From Thalassolituus oleivorans MIL-1 (GTDB lineage: Bacteria; Pseudomonadota; Gammaproteobacteria; Pseudomonadales; Oceanobacteraceae), in contig NC_020888.1 in NCBI RefSeq assembly GCF_000355675.1, forward strand, positions 717,001 through 781,000: DNA of 64,000 nucleotides, written 5' to 3'. The notes beneath the pieces were generated by a model. It ran no database searches. It saw only the letters and a program-made list of their open reading frames with translations, and had not been told where the DNA came from. How positions within the stretch are numbered: the stretch's first letter is position 1; every line of letters begins with the position of its first letter. Below are positions 56,372-64,000 of this stretch, piece by piece. The position numbers and the translations under genes were made by a program.

Positions 56372-57499
56372 ATGAAGCGATTAATCACTACCGCTGCATG
56401 CGCTATTGCTACTTGTGTAGCAGCTATGACGCACGCGGCTCCTTTAAGCGAAGCTAAACGAGCGGAGCTAAGTGCCCACGCGATGGATCAATCGCTACCC
56501 ATTGAAGAGCGGGTTGCGACGATCAAAAAACTGTATCCAGACATGCTTAATGCGGATGGCACAACGCCAACTCGCACCATTTGTGTATGGGATATTGTTG
56601 GTAAAACTGGCCCAATTTATAACGCCGCAGTTGATCAGCAAGCGCGTATGTTGGGCTGGGGTGTTGATGTTAAGCTTGAGGCTTACACCAGTGAGAGCGT
56701 ATTAGCGGAAGACTTAAAAGCAGGTCAGTGCGATGCCGCTTTGTTTACCGGTTTACGTGCACGTTTATTTAATAAATTTACTGGCACTATCGACTCTATC
56801 GGTGCTGTGCCAAGTAGCGCGCACATGAAGTTATTGATGCGTGTGCTTACCGATCCTAAAAACGCCGATCGCATGGTGGATGGTCAATACGTTGTTATGG
56901 GTTACGCGCCGCTAGGAGCCGCCTATATTTTCGTAAATGATCGCGCTATTAATACCTTAGCTAAAGCCGCTGGTAAGCGTGTTGCGGTGATGGATTACGA
57001 TCTTGTACAAGCAGAAATGGTTCAGCAAATTGGCGCTAACCCAGTACCAACTAGCATGATTAGTGCTGGTGGCAAGTTCAACAACAACAACGTCGATGTA
57101 TTGCCTGCACCACTTGTGGCTTACAACATCATGGAATTGTACAAAGGTATTGGTGATACCGGCGGTATCGTTAACTATCCTTTCTCGCAGCTCACATTGC
57201 AGCTGATTGGTCGTGCTGAGCGTTTCCCTAACGAGTTGGCGCAACTGGTGCGTGAAGACTTCTTAAAACGTTATGACGATCTAGAGCAGATAGTTAATCA
57301 GCAGATTGGTGATATTCCAGAGAGCGCGTTCATTGAAATCTCAGATGATGATAAAGCGGAATACCAAGTCATGATGCAAGAAGCTCGCATTCAATTACGT
57401 GATCGTGGTTACTACGACCCGTATATGCTGACTTTGCAACGTAAAGTACGTTGTAAGTTCGAGCCTGCACACTTTGAATGCGCTAACCCAGTCGAATAA
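56372..57499 (+). CDS. Putative periplasmic solute-binding protein (DUF6091-like)
   Basis: 375 residues with a signal peptide (MKRLITTAACAIATCVAAMTHA-AP). TRTICVWDIVGKTGPIYNAAVDQQARMLGWGVDVKLEAYTSE looks like the first lobe of a binding protein of the TAXI/DctP style, and RVAVMDYDLVQAEMVQQIGANPVPTS like the second. The C-terminal region is helical and ends with two Cys (VRCKFEPAHFECANP). Similar proteins occur in Alcanivorax and Pseudomonas as putative solute-binding proteins without transporters; I recall them as DUF6091, not verified. Substrate unknown. Confidence 0.6.
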   Translation: MKRLITTAACAIATCVAAMTHAAPLSEAKRAELSAHAMDQSLPIEERVATIKKLYPDMLNADGTTPTRTICVWDIVGKTGPIYNAAVDQQARMLGWGVDVKLEAYTSESVLAEDLKAGQCDAALFTGLRARLFNKFTGTIDSIGAVPSSAHMKLLMRVLTDPKNADRMVDGQYVVMGYAPLGAAYIFVNDRAINTLAKAAGKRVAVMDYDLVQAEMVQQIGANPVPTSMISAGGKFNNNNVDVLPAPLVAYNIMELYKGIGDTGGIVNYPFSQLTLQLIGRAERFPNELAQLVREDFLKRYDDLEQIVNQQIGDIPESAFIEISDDDKAEYQVMMQEARIQLRDRGYYDPYMLTLQRKVRCKFEPAHFECANPVE

Positions 57500-57572
57500 A
57501 CCGCAGCATTCTCTTACAATAGACATTCGGCGGCCTGATGCACAGGTCGCGCTGAATCTACAGGTTTAACGG

Positions 57573-58127
57573 ATGTCTGATTCCCCTCGGGAGCCTAGTG
57601 CTACCCGCAAGCAAGACCCACTCCACGGCGTGACCTTGGAGACTCTACTTGAACATCTCAGTGACACTTTGGGTTGGGATGTTTTGGCGTCTCTTGTACG
57701 TATCAATTGTTTCCACTCTGATCCTAGTGTGAAGTCCAGCCTAAAATTTTTACGCAAAACACCTTGGGCAAGAACCCTAGTTGAGCAGATTTATATCGGC
57801 GCACAGGCTGGCGAGGATGTAGAGCAAATTCGTCATCGCTTACGCCTACTCGCGAATGGCGGTGAGCCGGTACGGACAGTGAAGGCCGCGACCACGAATA
57901 ACGGGCCAGTCCCAAAAGAGCGTAGTAAAAAAGCGCCTAAAGAGGGTAAAGCCAAAGCAGCAAGAACGCCGTCAGCTAAACCCGCGAACGAATCTGAGCG
58001 AACGGCTGAGCAGGGGAGTATGGCCGCTAATATTACGCGCCAGCCCGTTCCTACCCCTGAGAGTGCTACTCAATCTACACCGGTACAGCAACCAAGTACC
58101 ATTGATCCTTGGGCAAAGCATCGTTAG
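57573..58127 (+). CDS. VF530-domain DNA-binding protein with low-complexity tail
   Basis: 184 residues. Residues about 15-80 are a VF530 (DUF2132) domain: [23 protein letters not shown], then [23 protein letters not shown], an almost textbook match. The remaining 100 residues are Lys/Ala/Pro/Ser-rich and probably disordered. VF530 proteins bind DNA; their role is unknown. It sits between two unrelated genes with its own ribosome site weak (no clear SD). Confidence 0.85.
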   Translation: MSDSPREPSATRKQDPLHGVTLETLLEHLSDTLGWDVLASLVRINCFHSDPSVKSSLKFLRKTPWARTLVEQIYIGAQAGEDVEQIRHRLRLLANGGEPVRTVKAATTNNGPVPKERSKKAPKEGKAKAARTPSAKPANESERTAEQGSMAANITRQPVPTPESATQSTPVQQPSTIDPWAKHR

Positions 58128-58163
58128 ATAATTTTGTAAAAACATTCGAACCAAGGAGATGCT

Positions 58164-58835
58164 GTGATTCACCGGTTACCAATATGGATTATTCTTGGCA
58201 GCGTTTTATTAGCGTTAAACGCCGGTTTTATTAATAGCGTCGCCTTACTCAGTTTTGCAAATAATGCGGTGTCGCATGTGACAGGGACGGCGACTATTGC
58301 CGCAGACGCTTTGGTGAGAGGTCATTGGCAAACCTTGGCCAATACCGGGTTGATCGTCATCTGCTTTTTACTTGGTGCTATTATCAGCGGTGCGATTGTC
58401 GGTAACGAAGCTTTGCGTATGGGGCGTCGTTATGGGGTTGCGCTGTTATTAGAGTCGATTCTTTTAGCGCTTGCTTGGTACGGCTTTCGCCAAGGCGCGT
58501 TTTATGCCGAATTATGTGCCTCTGCAGCCTGTGGTTTGCAGAATGCTATGGTCGCCACTTACAGTGGGTCAGTTATTCGTACAACCCATTTAACCGGAAT
58601 AGTATCGGACATTGGCTCTACCTTAGGTAATTTTTTTGCCGGTCGTGGCTTATTAAAAACCCAGTTGAAATTGCAGAGTGCGATCTTATTTGCATTCTTA
58701 GGTGGCGCAGCTGTCGGCTCCGTTGTGTTTCAATACTGGCATTATCACGCTGTTTTATTATCGTCACTTTGGGTCTTGTTTGTCGCAGGCGTGTACGTTA
58801 TCTACAGCCAAAAAAATCGATATTCAGCTCAATAA
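58164..58835 (+). CDS. DUF1275 (YoaK-like) inner-membrane protein
   Basis: 223 residues from GTG 58164, chosen because AAGGAG lies just upstream. Six helices; blocks LNAGFINSVALLSFANNAVSHVTGTAT and GLQNAMVATYSGSVIRTTHLTGIVSDIG are the DUF1275/YoaK signature. Function unknown; sometimes called a DUF1275 transporter. It converges on the antiporter gene with only one base between the stops. Confidence 0.88.
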   Translation: MIHRLPIWIILGSVLLALNAGFINSVALLSFANNAVSHVTGTATIAADALVRGHWQTLANTGLIVICFLLGAIISGAIVGNEALRMGRRYGVALLLESILLALAWYGFRQGAFYAELCASAACGLQNAMVATYSGSVIRTTHLTGIVSDIGSTLGNFFAGRGLLKTQLKLQSAILFAFLGGAAVGSVVFQYWHYHAVLLSSLWVLFVAGVYVIYSQKNRYSAQ

Positions 58836-58836
58836 C

Positions 58837-60039
58837 TTACGTTTTGAAGAGTCTGCTCCAAAGCTGTGTAGACAAGCCGTGCAGGATAATACTCATGAAT
58901 ATTGTGACTACTGTAGTGGCAAAAAGCTGCGGGTAGTGATCTATTTTATCGGCAAAACCCAGTTCATCGACGGCCAGTAATAAATATAAAATACTGGCAA
59001 TACCGCGCGGTCCAAACCAAGCTAAAAAGCTTTGTTGTTTGAAGCTTAAACCTGAACCTAAAAGGCTAATAAATACCGGAATCATGCGAATAATTGTGAG
59101 GCTCAGTAAGGCATAAATGACCGTGTAGCCATCAATTAAGGGTAAGGCCTCGGGGATATAAATAAGGCCGAATAAAAAGAACATCAGCAGGCTGAGTAGT
59201 TGGCCTTCAGCGGCGCCAAATTCCTTGAGACGTTGAATCACAATCGTGCGGTGTGATTGTAGAAATAACCCCGCCATAAAGGCAGAAATAAAACCATTAC
59301 CTCCAATAGCTTCGCTCACGGTATAAGCGAGTACTGCAAGAGAGAGAGACGATAGTCGCTGGTAAACCGGTGACATTAAGCTGCTTTCTGATGCGGTTTG
59401 TACCAAATAACCGCCTAGTCGACCCACGGCAATGCCAACCACCGTTCCTAGTAGTACTTGCTGCAGAAAGAAACCAAGCCATTGCCAATGGTCAAATTCG
59501 ATCATAGAGCCCGCGGAAATTAACGCTAATACAAGTAATAAAACTGGTAGCGCCAAGCCATCGTTTAAGCCACTTTCAACCGATACCGAATGACGTAATG
59601 ATTCATCGATTTCTTTATGATCAAAAATAGATTGAGCAAGGGCGGCGTCGGTGGGAGTCAGAATAACCGCGAGTAACGCTGCAGAAAGCCAGCTAATGCC
59701 GAGTAATGTATGGGCAACCCAAGTACCAGCAATAATGGTTAAAGGTAGGCCGATTGCGAGTAAGCGAATCGGTAGAATCTCGAACTGCACTAAGTGTTTG
59801 CGTTCAATCTGACTTGCGTCGGTGAAAAGAATCAAGATCAGGGTGAATTCGGCAATGGTTTTTAGGCCTTGAGCGCTAACGTCATGCTCAGATAAATTGA
59901 GTAATAAAGGACTGATTAAAACGCCTAAGCCAGTGAACAGCATGGGCGCAGTGAGAGCCACTTGCTCTATGCGGCGCGATACCAGACCAAACACAAAAAC
60001 TGCAACAGCAATAATGAGTGCGAGAGGTTCTTCTAGCAT
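58837..60039 (-). CDS. Na+/H+ (or K+/H+) antiporter, CPA1 NhaP-like
   Basis: 400 residues, about 12 helices. The ion-binding segments LTPTDAALAQSIFDHKEID (Thr-Asp of the unwound helix) and VESGLNDGLALPVLL (Asn-Asp motif) are clear. GNGFISAFMAGLF and WFGPRGIASILYLLL are also CPA1 blocks, the latter with the conserved Arg. No RCK/TrkA-C domain is attached. It follows the SutA-like gene by 6 bases on the minus strand and probably shares its transcript. Confidence 0.9.
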   Translation of the reverse strand: MLEEPLALIIAVAVFVFGLVSRRIEQVALTAPMLFTGLGVLISPLLLNLSEHDVSAQGLKTIAEFTLILILFTDASQIERKHLVQFEILPIRLLAIGLPLTIIAGTWVAHTLLGISWLSAALLAVILTPTDAALAQSIFDHKEIDESLRHSVSVESGLNDGLALPVLLLVLALISAGSMIEFDHWQWLGFFLQQVLLGTVVGIAVGRLGGYLVQTASESSLMSPVYQRLSSLSLAVLAYTVSEAIGGNGFISAFMAGLFLQSHRTIVIQRLKEFGAAEGQLLSLLMFFLFGLIYIPEALPLIDGYTVIYALLSLTIIRMIPVFISLLGSGLSFKQQSFLAWFGPRGIASILYLLLAVDELGFADKIDHYPQLFATTVVTIFMSIILHGLSTQLWSRLFKT

Positions 60040-60045
60040 TTGGGT

Positions 60046-60369
60046 TTACTCGTCTTGCCACACGACACGTAACGGTTCACCAAAGTCGTCGTAGATCACT
60101 TTTTGTTTAGGTACTTTGCGAGGAGGAGCCTTGCGTGCAGGGCGACTGCGCTTGGCTTCTTTGCGTTGATCTATGGCTTTGAGAACATCATCGACAGGCG
60201 TGCGTTCTTGGCGTTTATCAAAGCTCATTGAGCGTTCGTGGTAGCGGCCATCGACTAAGCCAGATTCGCCACGGGCGACTTCGCGCACAGCGCCACCCTG
60301 TTGTAGAAACTGTTCAATTTCCTCGTTCAATTGATTGCGGACTTCTCGTTTGGTCGTCTTCTTTTTCAT
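60046..60369 (-). CDS. Small protein with SutA-like motif
   Basis: 107 residues, very charged. IEQFLQQGGAVREVARGESGL (about 18-38) resembles the RNA-polymerase-binding helix and FLxxGG turn of SutA-family regulators, but the protein lacks a long acidic N-terminus and instead has a basic middle and tail (KEAKRSRPARKAPPRKVPKQK). The similarity was seen by eye only. It could regulate transcription in slow growth; otherwise its function is unknown. It precedes the antiporter gene by 6 bases. Confidence 0.55.
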   Translation of the reverse strand: MKKKTTKREVRNQLNEEIEQFLQQGGAVREVARGESGLVDGRYHERSMSFDKRQERTPVDDVLKAIDQRKEAKRSRPARKAPPRKVPKQKVIYDDFGEPLRVVWQDE

Positions 60370-60678
60370 AGAGCATCCGGTAAAGAGGTGTACGCACGAC
60401 CTAGCAAAGGCCGTATAAAATGATCGCCAGTCGCACAGTATACGCTTTGACGCCCAACTCTTCTTGCTTGTTGCAAGGGTATTTTCTAAACCAAGGACTT
60501 TTTAGCGCTTCTGATCTGCGTTTTCGCGGCTAAATAATCCGATGTCATAATGCCCAAGTGCCCTTGTTTACTGGACTCTACCGGCTGTTTGCAGTACAGT
60601 CCCGCGCCTTCCTCGTGCCAATTTGGTTTTTTCTCCTCTCTGGCATACCCATCTGCGCTAGTCGCACCAGAGAATATT
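60370..60678. other. Leader and control region upstream of rhlE
   Basis: 309 bases with no confident gene. The rhlE frame is open upstream to 60550 (43 codons), but that stretch does not resemble DEAD-box N-termini. AGTATA/TATAAA-like -10 elements at about 60410-60440 could serve the divergent genes; no full promoter was assigned. Confidence 0.45.
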
Positions 60679-62079
60679 ATGTCTGAAATCCAATTTGCCG
60701 ATTTAGGTTTATCTGAATCGCTGCTGAAAGCCGTTGCCGAACAAGGCTACACCATCCCATCTCCGGTCCAAGCTCAGGCCATACCTGCCGTATTGCAGGG
60801 CCGTGACGTTATGGCCGCAGCACAAACAGGTACCGGTAAAACCGCTGGTTTTACACTGCCAATATTACAACGCCTAGATAACGGCAAACGGGTATCGGGT
60901 AACCGCATACGTGCCTTAATTCTGACGCCAACGCGCGAATTAGCGGCTCAAATCGACGAAAATATCAAAGCTTACGGTAAATACTTACCGCTACGTTCGG
61001 CCGTCGTCTTTGGTGGCGTCAAGATCAATCCACAGATGATTGCTCTGCGCCGTGGTGTTGATATTTTGGTTGCCTGCCCGGGGCGTTTGCTCGACTTGTA
61101 TCAGCAAAATGCCGTTCGTTTCGACGAAGTTGAGTTCATGGTATTAGATGAAGCTGATCGCATGCTCGACATGGGCTTTATCAACGACATCAAGAAGATT
61201 CTCGCCAAAGTACCTGCTAACCGCCAGAACTTAATGTTCTCCGCAACGTTTTCTGCCGAGATTCGCGCTCTAGCAAAAGGCTTAGTGAATAATCCCGTGG
61301 AAATCGATGTCAGCCCGCGCAATAGCACTGCACATAATGTTGAACAGTGGTTGGTGCCGGTTGATAAAGGCAGTAAATCGAAAGCCTTGATTGAATTGGT
61401 GAGTGCAGGCGATTGGCATCAAGTGTTGGTGTTTACTCGTACTAAGCATGGCGCGAATCGCTTAACTAAACAGCTCGAAGATGCTGGCATTACAGCCGCA
61501 GCGATTCACGGCAATAAAAGCCAAGGTGCTCGTACCCGCGCACTGGCAGATTTTAAGAGTAACGAAATTCGTGTGTTAGTGGCGACGGATATTGCCGCAC
61601 GTGGTTTGGATATCGACCAACTACCGCATGTCGTGAACTATGAACTGCCGAACGTTTCTGCAGATTATGTGCACCGTATTGGTCGTACTGGCCGTGCTGG
61701 TGCCAGTGGTGAAGCATTATCCTTGGTGTGTGCAGAAGAATTAGAAGATTTAGAAGGTATTGAAGGTTTAATTGGTCGCACAATAGAACGTCGCGAATTA
61801 GAAGGCTTCGCGCCCCAGGCGCCGTTACCTTTGTCGCGCCCTAAAGCACCACGCAAGCCTAAGAAGCCGAAGCAATCCTCTGGGTCGTCATCGGCGCAGG
61901 GTGAGCGTAGTAATAGCGCGCCGCGTAATAACTCTGCTCCACGTAATAACAACGCGCCGAAAAAACCAGCGAATGGCAAACCTGCCAATCGTTCTGGCCA
62001 GTCGGCGAGCAAAGATGGCGCTGCACCATCTCGCCCGCGCCGCTCGCAGCGCGGACCGCGTCCTAGCTCTGCCAGCTAA
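60679..62079 (+). CDS. rhlE: DEAD-box RNA helicase RhlE
   Basis: 466 residues from ATG 60679 ([16 protein letters not shown]). Motifs in order: Q motif with [11 protein letters not shown], motif [10 protein letters not shown] near residue 50, Ia [13 protein letters not shown] box [16 protein letters not shown] in MFSATF, motif IV to VI including [12 protein letters not shown] and [10 protein letters not shown]. The C-terminal tail (about 380-466) is basic, Asn/Ser/Pro/Arg-rich and disordered. RhlE acts in ribosome assembly and RNA decay, often more at low temperature. Confidence 0.95.
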   Translation: MSEIQFADLGLSESLLKAVAEQGYTIPSPVQAQAIPAVLQGRDVMAAAQTGTGKTAGFTLPILQRLDNGKRVSGNRIRALILTPTRELAAQIDENIKAYGKYLPLRSAVVFGGVKINPQMIALRRGVDILVACPGRLLDLYQQNAVRFDEVEFMVLDEADRMLDMGFINDIKKILAKVPANRQNLMFSATFSAEIRALAKGLVNNPVEIDVSPRNSTAHNVEQWLVPVDKGSKSKALIELVSAGDWHQVLVFTRTKHGANRLTKQLEDAGITAAAIHGNKSQGARTRALADFKSNEIRVLVATDIAARGLDIDQLPHVVNYELPNVSADYVHRIGRTGRAGASGEALSLVCAEELEDLEGIEGLIGRTIERRELEGFAPQAPLPLSRPKAPRKPKKPKQSSGSSSAQGERSNSAPRNNSAPRNNNAPKKPANGKPANRSGQSASKDGAAPSRPRRSQRGPRPSSAS

Positions 62080-62205
62080 CTTTTAGATCACTGGCTCCTT
62101 CCTCTGAGGGGCCAGTCGACACTCCCTCCTGTTGATATTTCTGCGTTACACTCTCTAATATTTCTAGATCTGTATTTACCGTTTGGTATTTAGCTATGGG
62201 ATATT

Positions 62206-63516
62206 ATGAAGTCTATAAATTTCTTTAAAAAGCGCTCAAGCACTACCAATATCGACGCTGGTATTCTTAGTGATCAAAAAATCATGGATACGTTCATGTT
62301 GTGGTTTGGTGTTATTTTTGCGCTGTTACCTACCCCCGCGATACTGGCCATTCCAAGCGAATTAGAGAAGGGTAATGTACTCATCTTAGCCGTATTAGTA
62401 TTTCCTTTATTTGGTGGTTTTTTTATTCGTAAGGGTTTTATCGGTCGCAGTACCTATAAACTCATAGGACCAACCCCGATGTTTCTCGATCCAAGTCCAG
62501 GGTGTGTCGGTGGGCAAGTCGGCGCTAAGTTTGCTTTAGCGCATGGGCATTGGCTTGAACCGCCTAAAATTCGTTTGTCATGCGTTCACATATATCGCAC
62601 GGGGAGCGGAAAAAATAGTACAACTCACCATGATGTTGTTTGGCAGGAGTATGTTCGCGGTTGGAATAATCCAAACGAGGGCGCTGGGGATATGCGCTTT
62701 GTGTTTGATGTTCCGAGCGAATTACCCGTCAGTGGTCAAGGATACAAAAAACGCGGTCGAGTTGATTGGCAGGTGCATTGTGACGGACAGGTTGTCGTTA
62801 AACGCCAAAGTAATTCTGGGAATGCGGTACAAGCTTACGCTAAGGATAAACAAGAGCACGTCGTTAAGTTTGAACGTACTTGGACGATACCGGTGAGCAC
62901 GGGTACGGTGTTAACAAGTCTTGATATTGCAGCAGAACATTTAGCATCGTCGCGGTTAATGAAACAAAGAGAGGCCGAAGCAACTGCCATTGAAAATATT
63001 AAAATAGGTCACCTTGCTGGGGATCTAACGTTGGAAAGTCGTTGGGGGCGACATTTTATTAATGGCTTAGTATTTTTCGTATGCGGTGTGGTATTCGCTA
63101 TTGCCGGTGGCTTTTTGTTTCGTGAGGCTTTGGCAGGCGAAGCAATGCTCTGGTTAATGGCGCCTATTTTCTTCTTTATCGGTTTGGCGAGTTTAATCTA
63201 TTCAATATTTTATATTGGACGTGGTTTAGATGTTGCCATTGGTGTCAGTCGGGTTCGTATGGTCAGAACCTTTTTTGGCAAAGCCTTGTATCGACGCGAG
63301 GGAGTGCTTACCTCGCCTAGTCAAATAACGTTAAAACTAGGGGTGACATCAACAACGAACACAGGTGTGAAGACGGAATATTACGCCCTCGTGGTAACGG
63401 ATGGTACTAAAACGATTAAAATTGCTGAGGCAATTCCTGGGCGAGATGCCGCAGAGGCATTACGACAAATTGTGATAGAACATATACAAGCACCGTTAGA
63501 GCACGAGTTGCGCTAA
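62206..63516 (+). CDS. Membrane protein of unknown function (four helices)
   Basis: 436 residues. Two N-terminal helices (about 28-50 and 57-75), a large soluble beta-rich middle (about 80-280, DUF3592-like placement), two helices near 285-310 and 316-340, and a C-terminal soluble tail with GVLTSPSQITLKLGVTS. Layout resembles DUF3592-type proteins but no family was recognised with certainty. It is a single gene; a terminator follows. Possible role at the envelope only. Confidence 0.6.
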   Translation: MKSINFFKKRSSTTNIDAGILSDQKIMDTFMLWFGVIFALLPTPAILAIPSELEKGNVLILAVLVFPLFGGFFIRKGFIGRSTYKLIGPTPMFLDPSPGCVGGQVGAKFALAHGHWLEPPKIRLSCVHIYRTGSGKNSTTHHDVVWQEYVRGWNNPNEGAGDMRFVFDVPSELPVSGQGYKKRGRVDWQVHCDGQVVVKRQSNSGNAVQAYAKDKQEHVVKFERTWTIPVSTGTVLTSLDIAAEHLASSRLMKQREAEATAIENIKIGHLAGDLTLESRWGRHFINGLVFFVCGVVFAIAGGFLFREALAGEAMLWLMAPIFFFIGLASLIYSIFYIGRGLDVAIGVSRVRMVRTFFGKALYRREGVLTSPSQITLKLGVTSTTNTGVKTEYYALVVTDGTKTIKIAEAIPGRDAAEALRQIVIEHIQAPLEHELR

Positions 63517-63524
63517 CTCGAAAG

Positions 63525-63555
63525 AAAATAGGACTTAGTATTTAAATCCTATTTT
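63525..63555. terminator. Bidirectional intrinsic terminator
   Basis: AAAATAGGA / TCCTATTTT, a 9-bp stem with a 13-base loop, with A and T runs at the ends. It separates the converging unknown membrane protein and TatD genes. Confidence 0.85.
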
Positions 63556-63568
63556 GCTAGTCGCGCTT

Positions 63569-64000
63569 TTAAAAAAATTCGCGCAATGAGTTTGCGTAAG
63601 TTTGTTTTAATACCGCTTCTACCGTTATGCCTTTTACCTCTGCAATTTTCTCAGCAATAAATGGTAAATACTTAGGTGCATTTTCGACACCACGATAGGG
63701 CATAGGGGTTAAGTAGGGTGAATCCGTTTCGAGCAGTAATTGCTCCAGCGGCGTAGCAGCAACCACCTCTCGTACGTTGTCGGCTTTGTTAAAGGTCACA
63801 ATACCGTTAATACCTAAGCAAAAACCTAACTCTACCGCGACTTTTGCCAGCTCCATGCCAGAGGTGAAGCTATGCACAACACCTTTGCGTTTCATTTGCG
63901 GTGCGTATTCTCGCAAAATCGCCATGGTATCGTCGTCAGCTTCGCGGGTGTGAATTACCACGGGCATTTCGAACTCTACCGCAAGCGCAAGTTGGCGTTT
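63569..64000 (-). CDS. TatD-family metal-dependent hydrolase (N-terminus beyond window)
   Basis: C-terminal 144 codons; the frame is open to the window edge, and an ATG at 63967 is internal, since KRQLALAVEFEMPVVIHTREA reads on through it. PVVIHTREA has the metal-ligand His of TatD/YcfH enzymes, VVHSFTSG the next His, and LLLETDSPYLTPMPYRG the metal-ligand Asp and following loop. These are 3'-5' DNases or related phosphohydrolases. The YcfH branch is most likely; holB and pilZ usually lie upstream but are outside the window. Confidence 0.93.
   Translation of the reverse strand, partial: KRQLALAVEFEMPVVIHTREADDDTMAILREYAPQMKRKGVVHSFTSGMELAKVAVELGFCLGINGIVTFNKADNVREVVAATPLEQLLLETDSPYLTPMPYRGVENAPKYLPFIAEKIAEVKGITVEAVLKQTYANSLREFF

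Overview
The window looks like a chromosomal segment of a marine, probably hydrocarbon-degrading gammaproteobacterium of the Oceanospirillales/Pseudomonadales type. The pointers are gene orders of pseudomonad style (pilA / pilBCD-coaE-yacG next to nadC, ampD and ampE; leuS-lptE; aceE-aceF), two AlmA-type flavin monooxygenases, a beta-oxidation operon with an alpha-methylacyl-CoA racemase, sigma-54 and sigma-32 type promoters, and a moderate base composition of roughly 46-48 percent GC by eye. The genus (Thalassolituus/Oceanobacter-like) is inference. No rRNA, tRNA, insertion sequence, prophage or CRISPR array was recognised.

Layout: 1-3.0 kb leuS and the start of lptE (minus). 3.2-5.7 kb an operon for an outer-membrane porin, a periplasmic FMN-binding protein and a PepSY membrane protein, followed by a large MalT-like LuxR regulator and a protein with a degenerate receiver domain. 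9.8-15.3 kb the type IV pilus core (pilA, pilB, pilC, pilD) with coaE and yacG. 15.6-20.9 kb nadC, an alanine/sodium symporter, ampD-ampE, a ROK sugar kinase and a PilZ protein. 21.0-27.3 kb late cobalamin synthesis (cobU, cobT, cobC, cobS, cobQ, a BtuF-like protein, cobO). 27.4-33.8 kb pyruvate dehydrogenase E1 and E2, then a chemoreceptor.

33.8-48.9 kb is the most distinctive stretch. Two paralogous AlmA-like genes bracket an alkyltransferase-like protein, a FabG-type reductase, a MerR regulator and a four-gene acyl-CoA operon (racemase/CoA-transferase, acyl-CoA dehydrogenase, thiolase, FadJ-like fusion), plus a four-gene membrane-stress operon (ribbon-helix-helix protein, PspA-like, YqiJ-like, flotillin). 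Together this suggests oxidation of long or branched hydrocarbons, beta-oxidation of the products, and membrane maintenance under hydrophobic stress; that link is inference.

49-52 kb holds fxsA and groES-groEL, each unit with its own heat-shock-like promoter. 52-64 kb is a mixed accessory-like region: a solute-binding protein, a protein with ADP-ribosyltransferase-like motifs, a membrane protein with an internal repeat, a glycosyltransferase, a DUF6091-like protein, a VF530 protein, a DUF1275 membrane protein, a Na+/H+ antiporter, a SutA-like small protein, RhlE helicase, an unknown membrane protein and the 3' part of a TatD-family nuclease gene. Most transcription units end in clear intrinsic terminators.
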